The position numbers were made by a program, and so were the translations under genes. DNA of 64,000 nt from Lycorma delicatula (Eukaryota > Arthropoda > Insecta > Hemiptera > Fulgoridae), in contig NC_134456.1 in the NCBI RefSeq assembly GCF_047948215.1, positions 59,225,029 to 59,289,028 on the forward strand. Reading direction: 5' to 3'. Shown in pieces: positions 50,801-59,390 of this stretch (its first letter is position 1; each line of letters opens with the position of its first letter). Under the pieces are notes generated by a model. That model was not told where the DNA came from and did not search any database. It was given only the letters and a program-made list of their open reading frames with translations.

Positions 50801-53800
50801 TAACGAGCTACAGTAAGTGTAGTATAGGACTAGTAAGTGGAATCTGTGGGGTTTTCCCGTACCAACCGGTGCTGATGGAGCGAGCAGTCGATATGGAGCA
50901 AGAGCTGATGATTGCCGGCGATGCGGGGTGTAGTGCAGCAACGACAGAGGAAGAGAGGGCCTTCCGACGGTCAAGGAAGACGTTGCGCTCACCGCGCCCC
51001 CCGCTGACTTCCTCCACCGACCAGTCAGAGGAGGAGGCAACGGACGAGACGGTTTTGGGCAAGCTCAGGGCGCGGAAGCGCAGGAAGGAGGTGAGTGAAG
51101 ACGCGGAAGAGGCCCACCACCCGACCATGAAGTCGCTTCTGGAAGAAATTCAGGTCCTGCTGCTTCTATGTGAGGCGAGCCCAGAAGTGAGCGACATTTT
51201 CAAGGAGACGGCCGGCAGAGTCATGGAAAAGGCGCAAAGGGTTGCGACGACGATGCAGGGCACTCAAGGGACTGCGAACCTGGACAATAAGCATACCCAG
51301 ACGGCAGGGTCGGATCTCGCCGCGATCCAGGCAGCGCTGAAGAAGGGGGAGGTCCAAGACCTGAAGGAGCTTGCTGAAAAAAGGTGGCCCCAACAGGCCT
51401 TCGAGCTAGTCGAGGAGGTGCGGGGCTTACCCAAGGCGGATGACGAGCGTGCATGTGTCTATGTGCTGGACCTTGAGGGCGACAAGAAGTCAAAAATAGC
51501 TTGCCGGGTCTGCGACCTGGCACCCGGTATAAAGAGGAAGCTGAACAGTGGCGCTATGCTCCCAGGCACTGTGGTGCGACATGTCGCGGCCACAGACGTT
51601 ATTGGGGAAAAAGAGGAGATCGACCCGTCGGGAAACCTGTACGTGATACCAGTTAAAGGGGAAGACATAACTGCTGTCGACTGGTTGCTATCTGGTCTGG
51701 AAACCGTTTCAACGTACGAGGTACACCCGGTGACTGTTGCGGCGCCAGGGGGTAAACTGGGTAGCATAGTTAAAAACACCCTGGAATTCTGGGCAAGAAA
51801 GCATAAAAGGAAGGTTACTATGTTTCACTCAGGGGACCCGACCGAGGAACGGCGTGAGAGGCAGACCGAGACCGTGGTCCTACGGCAGACGGGCAAGTCC
51901 TATGCAGAGCTACTACGCCAAGTGAAGGTAACAGTGGGAGAGGAACTGGCTCCTAACATACTCTCAGTTCGTAAAGGCAGGGGCGAGGATGTCGAGGTAC
52001 GGGTGCGTGCGGGGACCAACTCTGCCCAATCCCTACGAGAGAAATTGGCACAGAAGGCGCCAGAGGTGAAGATTGGTGGGAAAGGGCAGTTGGACAGAAA
52101 AGAGGTTGTCCACATTAGAGACCTTGACGCTGAAGTGACTAAGGAGGAGGTGATGGCGGCGGTACAACGCGCGCTGGAGGGAAAGACGTCTGCTAGGATC
52201 ACGTCGGTCCGCCAAGCATATGGACAAACGCAGAACGCCACTGTGGTGCTGCCGTTGGAAGAGGCGAAGAGGCTTACGTCCACCGGGAGGCTCCTTGTAG
52301 GGTGGCAATCGTGTCGAGCGGAGATACGAAGACCAGATGTTAACTGCTTTCGCTGTTGGGAGACGGGTCATGTTGCGGCACACTGCACGGGTCCCGATAG
52401 GAGAGCCTGTTGTTACAATTGCGGGGCGACGGGGCACAAGAGGGCAGAGTGCCGGGAACCCACCAAATGCGTGGGTTGTGGAGTGATTGGGCATAGACTG
52501 GGTAGCAGGGACTGTAAACACGTTCGGAAATGAAGTGTTTACAGCTCAACGTAAACAGAGCCGTGGCTGCCCATGACTTGGCATGGGCGGCAGCGCTGGT
52601 TGGAGGATACGACCTACTGCTGGTCGTGGAACCTAATCAGCGACTGGTTAACTCAGGCCACTGGTATGTTGACCAGGATGGCGATGCTGCTATACGGAAT
52701 GTCACCGGCAGGTTTGCAGTCACGAAGGTAGTTAGAGGTAGAGGGTTCGTGGCTGTAGACATCCATCAACTCACGGTGATCAATGGGTACATCTCTCCCA
52801 ACAGCGGAATGGATCGACATGAAGAATTCATCGGAAACCTGGAGGAATGCATACGAAGGGCTGGGTTCCCGGTACTTTTGACCGGGGACTTCAACTCCGA
52901 ATGCACTGAACTCGGAGGGTGCCGGTCCACGCGGAGAGGCTACACCCTAGCTACAATGCTTGGGGCCGCGGGACTGGTGGTCATGAACACGCCTAGGGTG
53001 CCTACATACGACGCAAGGGGTGATGGATCGGTGTTGGATCTGACAGCGGCCTCAGATAGGGTGGCAAGAAGGATAGTGGGCTGGCAGGTAGTAGAAGATG
53101 ATTTTGCCAGCGACCACAAGGCCATAATTTTTGAAATACAAGGAGGCGGAAGGGGTCTAGAGGAACAGGACCCTATCTGGAGGCCGTCGGAACAGCAGGC
53201 TGCGACGGTAGCGGATAGGACGGCGGCAGAGGTGGCCCGTAGGCGTGTTCACACCCCCGAGGAATTCATGGCCATCCTACAGGGGGAATGTGTGAAGCAG
53301 CGGCCACAACCTGGAAGACGCGTAAAGAATGTTTACTGGTGGAACAGGGACATTGCGAGACTACGTGGTGAAACCAAAACAGCAAGGCGGAGGATGCAGC
53401 GCGCACGACGGAGGGACTCTGAGCGCCTACAGGAGGAAACGGAGGTGTTCCACGCGGCACGAAGAAGCCTTTGTAGAGCCATTAAGGCTGCCAAACAAGA
53501 GGCGTGGCAACACCTCGTGGAAGACCTGGAGCAAGATCCGTGGGGCAGGGCCTACCAGATCGTCACCAAGAAGTTTGGTAGGCGCCTGACCCCATTGACA
53601 AGGGAACAGTCTCTCACAGCGATAACGGAGCTCTTCCACGTCGAAGAGGAGGAATGGGAACCGATAGCTGGTGATCAACAAAGGCGCTTCACTGTAGAAG
53701 AACTACAGTGGGCGTCCAAGAAGATGAGCCTGCGGAAGAGCCCGGGCCCAGATAACATCCCTGGGTCCATCGTGAAGGTGTTGGTGGATAGGCACCCGTG

Positions 53801-56228
53801 GACGGTGTTAGACATGTTCAGTGGGGCATTGTCCACGGGGAGTTTTCCCGGCTGTTGGAAGGAGGCCAGGTTGGTCCTCCTCCCGAAACCGGGAGCCGAA
53901 GAAACCAGGAAATACCGGCCGATCTGCCTCATCAACACGATGGGAAAGCTGTATGAGAGACTGATCGCTGAAAGACTGCGGTCGGAGATTGAGGCGGGCG
54001 GAGGTCTTTCCCCAGACCAGTACGGCTTCGTTCGGGGAAGATCGACCGTCGACGCCGTCCGACGGGTGCTAGAGTGGGCCAGAGTTCAGTCGGCAGGCAC
54101 GTGGCGACGAAGGAAAATCCCATTGATCATTCTCCTAGACATCAGGAATGCATTTAACAGCGTGCCATGGGGAGTGATCATGGGAATACTCCGGGAGAGA
54201 GGGATCAGCGGCTACTTGCTCGCCGTAATAAATGACTATCTGCATGAGAGATCTCTGCGGGTACGCACAGAGGAAGGAGAAGATGACTTCAACATGTTTG
54301 GAGGCGTTCCGCAGGGGTCGGTGCTTGGGCCTCTTCTTTGGAACATCGCGTACGACGGCCTTCTGCGGGAAGAACTCCCGGAAGGATGCCAGTCGGTCGC
54401 GTACGCAGATGACCTCGCGCTGATGGTGTCGGGACGGACGGAGGAGGAGGTAGAAGATAAGGCAAACTTGGCGGTGGCAGTCGTCAGCAGATGGCTGGGG
54501 GAGAGAGGACTACGACTGGCACCGCACAAGACGGCAGCTGTCCCGATCACCGGCAGAAGAAGACTGAGAGGAATGTCCTTCATGGTAGACGACGTACGGG
54601 TCCACACGTCCGGTTGCGCTAAGTACCTGGGCGTGTGGATTGACAAGAATGGGCTGTCTAACACCCACCTCAGAGAGGTCACTAAGAGGGCCGAAAAGAT
54701 ACAAGACGCTCTACAAAAACTAATGGGCAACAAGAGCGGACCACGGGCGAGCAAGCGACGGCTGATCCTTTCAGTGGTTTCCTCCGTCTTGCTGTACGCG
54801 GTCCCGGCCTGGAAGGACGCACTTTCGAGAAAGAAGAACGTACGGATGCTAGCCTCCCTTACCAGAAGAGCGGCGATTCGCATAACATCGGCGTACCGCA
54901 CCGTATCTGGATGCGCAGTGGCAGTCATCGCAGGGGTGCCTCCCATCGAGCTGCGGGCCACGCAGCTGGTCTCCACATACGAAGGAACGCCGAAGGCGGA
55001 AGCCGGGAGGCAGCTGATGGTCAACTGGCAGGAGATGTGGAGAACGGCTACGGCTGGGGCATGGACCAGGAGACTGATCCCGGACTTGGGACCGTGGGTC
55101 AGGCGGAGGCATGGGGAGGTAGATTACTTCCTCACGCAGTTCCTGTCTGGACACGGGGAGTTCGGGGTCTACCTACATCGGTTCAAGAGAAGACGGACAC
55201 CGAGGTGCTTCTACTGCGGTCAGGATGACACGCCGGAGCACACCTTTTACGAGTGCGAAAGGTGGGCTGTGGTCCGGCGTAGGCATGGCACAGATGGCCT
55301 CACTCCAGAAACAACTGTAGCTCACATGCTGAAAGGGAAGAGAGAATGGGATGCGGTACAGAGCATGGTGGCTAGCATCCTGAAGACGAAGGAGGTACAT
55401 GGAAGAGAGTGGGGAGAAGACTTCTAGGCGCGGGTAAGCAGCAATGTCCCTAGCAAGTATACTGTGTGTTTCTTCTACTATATATATTATTTTTGTGTTG
55501 TATGGTATTGTGAATTCATTGTCTCCATTGTCACTGTGGTTGGTACTCTACGGCCGGCTCGAGATGACAAGCACGATCGCTTCGACCGTGTGCAGGAGGG
55601 CCACGGCTAGAGGTGACATCGCCGAAGAGACAACATGAAGTGGGTTTCATTTATTATGTATTTTCCTTGTATTGTATGATTGTGGTATTATTTTATTTTA
55701 TTGATTGTGTTCCTTCTAACGGTTACGAGGGCACTCACAGCGAACGTGCCCGCGGATTGCGGAAGGAGGAATAAGTTCAGACGCCAACGTGATGTGCTGC
55801 AACTGAAGGGAGGAAAAATAAATAAATAAATAAAATACAGGGGGCGAATCGTGGTCGCCGTGCAGGGCCAGGGAGGCAGCCTGGATGCAGAGGACGCTTT
55901 GGCTCCTTCATATGCAAGAATGAAGGTCAGTTGGGGTGCTCCGATGATGCATTTGGGACCCTCAGGTGTGAGAGGGGGACGCGGCGGTTTGCCGGCTTCG
56001 CGCAATGCGTAGCCGGCAACCTAGTGTAGGGACGGGAAGGGTAGCCTCTAAGTGGAGGGATGTAGTGGTCGTCCAGAAGGGAGGGCTGCTGCATCCTGAT
56101 GAAACTGAGAGGACCCCGATGGGACGCCAAAGAAAAGGCAAGACAGGGGGGCAGTCGACTGCCACGACACTCCGACATTCCTGCGCATAGCCTAACGGCG
56201 GAGGCCGGGGATGTTGGGGGTGTTTAAG

Positions 56229-56264
<36 letters not shown>

Positions 56265-59200
56265 GTAGTTGAAGCAACGATTTTAACGGGGCCTTTCAAA
56301 TGTGAAGATGTCCTCATTCCTCAAATACCCATAATCCCGACCGATACACCATTTTAATTTAAAAGATTGCAATTCCCAATTCGATTGGCATTTGCAATCA
56401 ATAAAGCTCAAGGTCAATCTTTAGAATTGTGTGGTTTAGATTTAGATGCGGATTGCTTCTCACATGGACAACTGTATGTTGCGTGTTCCCGAGTCGGCAA
56501 ACCAGATAGCCTTTATATTCACGCAGACAGGGGAAAAACAAAAAATATTGTATATCCACAAATATTGCAAAATTAAACTTCTATAAAACGTATGCTTTGT
56601 TTTGTTTCTCATTTCTCATCCATGCAACCACAATGTGCCACAGCGAAGCGTGGCGGGTAGAGCTAGCATATATATATATTTTTACATTTGTTTAAAAGAA
56701 GCAGGAAAATTTACTATAATAATAATTAGATACCCTTGCAGTTAACATCACTGAAGTCACGTTGTAGAAGTGCAGTCGGCATGTGATGTAACAATGTTTT
56801 TACTCTATATCCAGCATATATAAATGTACAGCATAATATAAACCCCCACAACAGGAACAAGGTTTGTAGTGAATACTTAACAATCTGAAACACAAGATCC
56901 AAATTGATATTTTATTTTTTAACAAACAACCGTAGAAATATTAATGGAGCAGGTAAAGACTATACATCAGAGAAAATTTCCATTTTTGCAAGTGACTCAA
57001 AAAACAGTAAATTCTGAAAGCATAGTGGCAGCCAATACAGTTTGCAGCACTGCTTTATGCAGAAACAACCTTGCCACTCAGTTGTCATAGAGCAGTGGAA
57101 CGGTCAACAACATGCTTTCATTATAAAAATATTTTACTAAACCAATGATAGTTTGAAATGAGCACAGAGGGATTTCTGACAGCATTACAATTTAGTGTTC
57201 TATCAAAACACATGATAAAAAACATGGATTAGAAACTTTGAATAGGCTGGGTTGGCTCTGAAAATGAAACTTACAGGACAACCAAAAAGTGTTCATACTT
57301 CACACAATATTGAGGCTGTACGCGTTTCAGTCATACAGAGCCCACGGTGTTCAATTCGTAAACAAGCAGCTCTGATGGGTTGTCCTAAGAGAATGTTCGA
57401 CAAATTCTTCATTTCAACTTAAAATTCCATCTTTACAAGTTACAGATTAAACAAGAATTAAAAGAGAACAACCATTAGCTCCACTTTGATTTCTGTCAAA
57501 AAATTATGGCAAACTAACAAGGGCAATGAACTTCTGGACAATTTGTGGATGCCAGATGAGACACATTTCCATCCATCTCACATGTTACGTGAGCAAGCAG
57601 AACTGTCTACTCAGCAGACAGCAACCCCAATGAAATTCATGATTGCCTTTTACATAGCAGCAAGGTAACAATATGGTGTGCAGTTTCAACACATGGGGTC
57701 ATCAGACCATACTTTTTTAAAAATGAGGAGCGGATCACGACTGCCATTTCGGATCAGTATATCCACATGCTGCAGTCTTTTGTTACACCCGCATTGAAGC
57801 ATTTCCGACACCAGCATGAAGCCTGGTTTCAACAGAATGATGTGATATCGTACACTGAAGGCAATCAATGGCAGCCGTACATGGCAGCAATTCGTGGCAT
57901 CCCATCTAAAATGTTGCAGCGAGGAATGGGAAACCTCAACGGCAGACTGGCAGACCGCAGCATACATAGAGGAGGACACCATCTTCCTAATGTAATTTTT
58001 AAAGCCTGATATTAGGTATTTTGATAATTTGATATTTTACATATATATTTAGAGTTATATTAATATTAATTACACTTTTTAATTGTAATGGTTAGGTTTC
58101 TGTCAATAAATCTTTTTATTTCATTATTAAATGTTCCCATTTTTTGTCACCTGTACTATACTAAACAAAAACAGAAGAAAAATATAGAGAGCATGAATAT
58201 TAACCAACAAGTGTAAATTTTAATCTAATCTTTAATCTCTAATCACCCAGAAAATTTTAATCTAAAATAAAAGGCAACAAACTAAATAAAAATGCAAAAA
58301 AAAACAATTCACTGTATGTCCTCTCAAGTGAATAAAGACATCACATTTATAATACCACATATTACTAAATAACACATTTTATTAGTACAGTTAGTGAAAT
58401 CGTTTATAATAGATTAATAATGCTGGATTTAAAAGTAAACAAAATATTCCCGTCCCGAGAAGCAGTATTAATCCATTGTTTCACAACAGAAAGGTGTTTA
58501 TTGCTGCTTTACACTAACTGCATCAGTCTTCTAATAAATTTGATGTGCAATCTAAGGTTCTAGAAACATCAGTTTTGGTTCCTCTGAAATTTCAGAGTCA
58601 GTCCTGAGGCTAATAGTATTCTGAAAGTAATAAAAAATAAATGTCATCTGCTTTTGATAGACTTCTCATTCTGTTCAGAAGCAACATACTCACTCTGTGA
58701 AGAAGATGATAGAAACGAGTTACTCTCCACACTTTCCCTATTATGATCTTCAGCTCCCATCATTATAAACAGTCATGAGTAGAAATCAAATCAAAAGTGG
58801 AGAAAATTTACTAAAGATCAAACAATGCTCACAGATAGTTACTTATTAATTGAATTTAAGTGGACTGAAGGTTCTATATTAGATATAATAAAGTTTAACT
58901 AATATTAACTTCAAAGCATTCAATAAACACAATTTTTTTTTTTAAATTCATTAAATAACATACCTTAAATTGGCTATGAAATCCCACAATGATATCAAAT
59001 CCAATTACACAAGTGAAATGTCCAGTTATTATTAATGATAAACAAGATTTGCTTCTTAATTGCTGAGGCCCCAATTTTAACTGAGTCAGTTGAAGAAAGG
59101 CTAGTTGTACCAATGAGAAACCAGCAATAATGCTAGGATAGCCAATATCCCACATTACTGCTCCCAGTAGTTTTGGCATTACCTAAAAATGTACAAATTT

Positions 59201-59353
59201 CACGTCAAAAGCAAACATCCCTTCAGCAAATATGCATGTAATTAATATTATGTTATGCAACATGAAATTGGACACCAGTTTCATACATGCAAGGAATTGA
59301 GTTACTTTAACTCAAAAGGACTCTGGCATCATTGGAGCTATTTCCTGCCACAT

Positions 59354-59390
<37 letters not shown>

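Larger units (their letters stand above)
49975..56261 (+). mobile_element. Full-length R1-clade-like non-LTR retrotransposon
   Basis: About 6.29 kb: a ~900 nt 5' UTR (49,975-50,874), ORF1, ORF2, a ~800 nt 3' UTR and an A run of about 35 (56,229-56,263). Both ORFs are open throughout and the target-site duplication is perfect, so the copy looks young and possibly competent. Its composition (well over 50% G+C in the ORFs) contrasts sharply with the AT-rich surroundings. Clade assignment is by my reading: endonuclease, then RT, then a C-terminal CCHC motif and no RNase H, plus ORF2 opening residues like other R1-clade proteins. It lies antisense to the host gene. Confidence 0.9.
48864..56666 (+). 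mobile_element. Helitron interrupted by a LINE
   Basis: Begins TCTTTATATATAAAAATG at 48,864 and ends CTAG at 56,663-56,666. The end is preceded by the hairpin GCCAC-AGCGAAGC-GTGGC (56,637-56,654) and GGGTAGAG, matching the TC…hairpin…CTRR layout of Helitrons. The Helitron's own DNA is 48,864-49,974 plus 56,278-56,666, about 1.5 kb. The Rep nuclease and most of the helicase are deleted, so it is non-autonomous. The LINE occupies the rest. The 3' end lies 67 bp from the splice donor at 56,733 of the host gene. Confidence 0.85.

Noticed and set aside
52033..52521. 162-codon minus-strand frame in the LINE
   Set aside because: Antisense shadow of ORF1.
54236..55024. 262-codon minus-strand frame in the LINE
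   Set aside because: Antisense shadow of ORF2 in GC-rich coding sequence.
58560..58780. Possible extra exon (…VESNSFLSSSSQ with a GTGAGT donor)
   Set aside because: The visible acceptor lacks a pyrimidine tract. Exons at 58,964 and 56,884 already join perfectly in phase 0. A 54-60 nt cassette remains conceivable only in a different frame.
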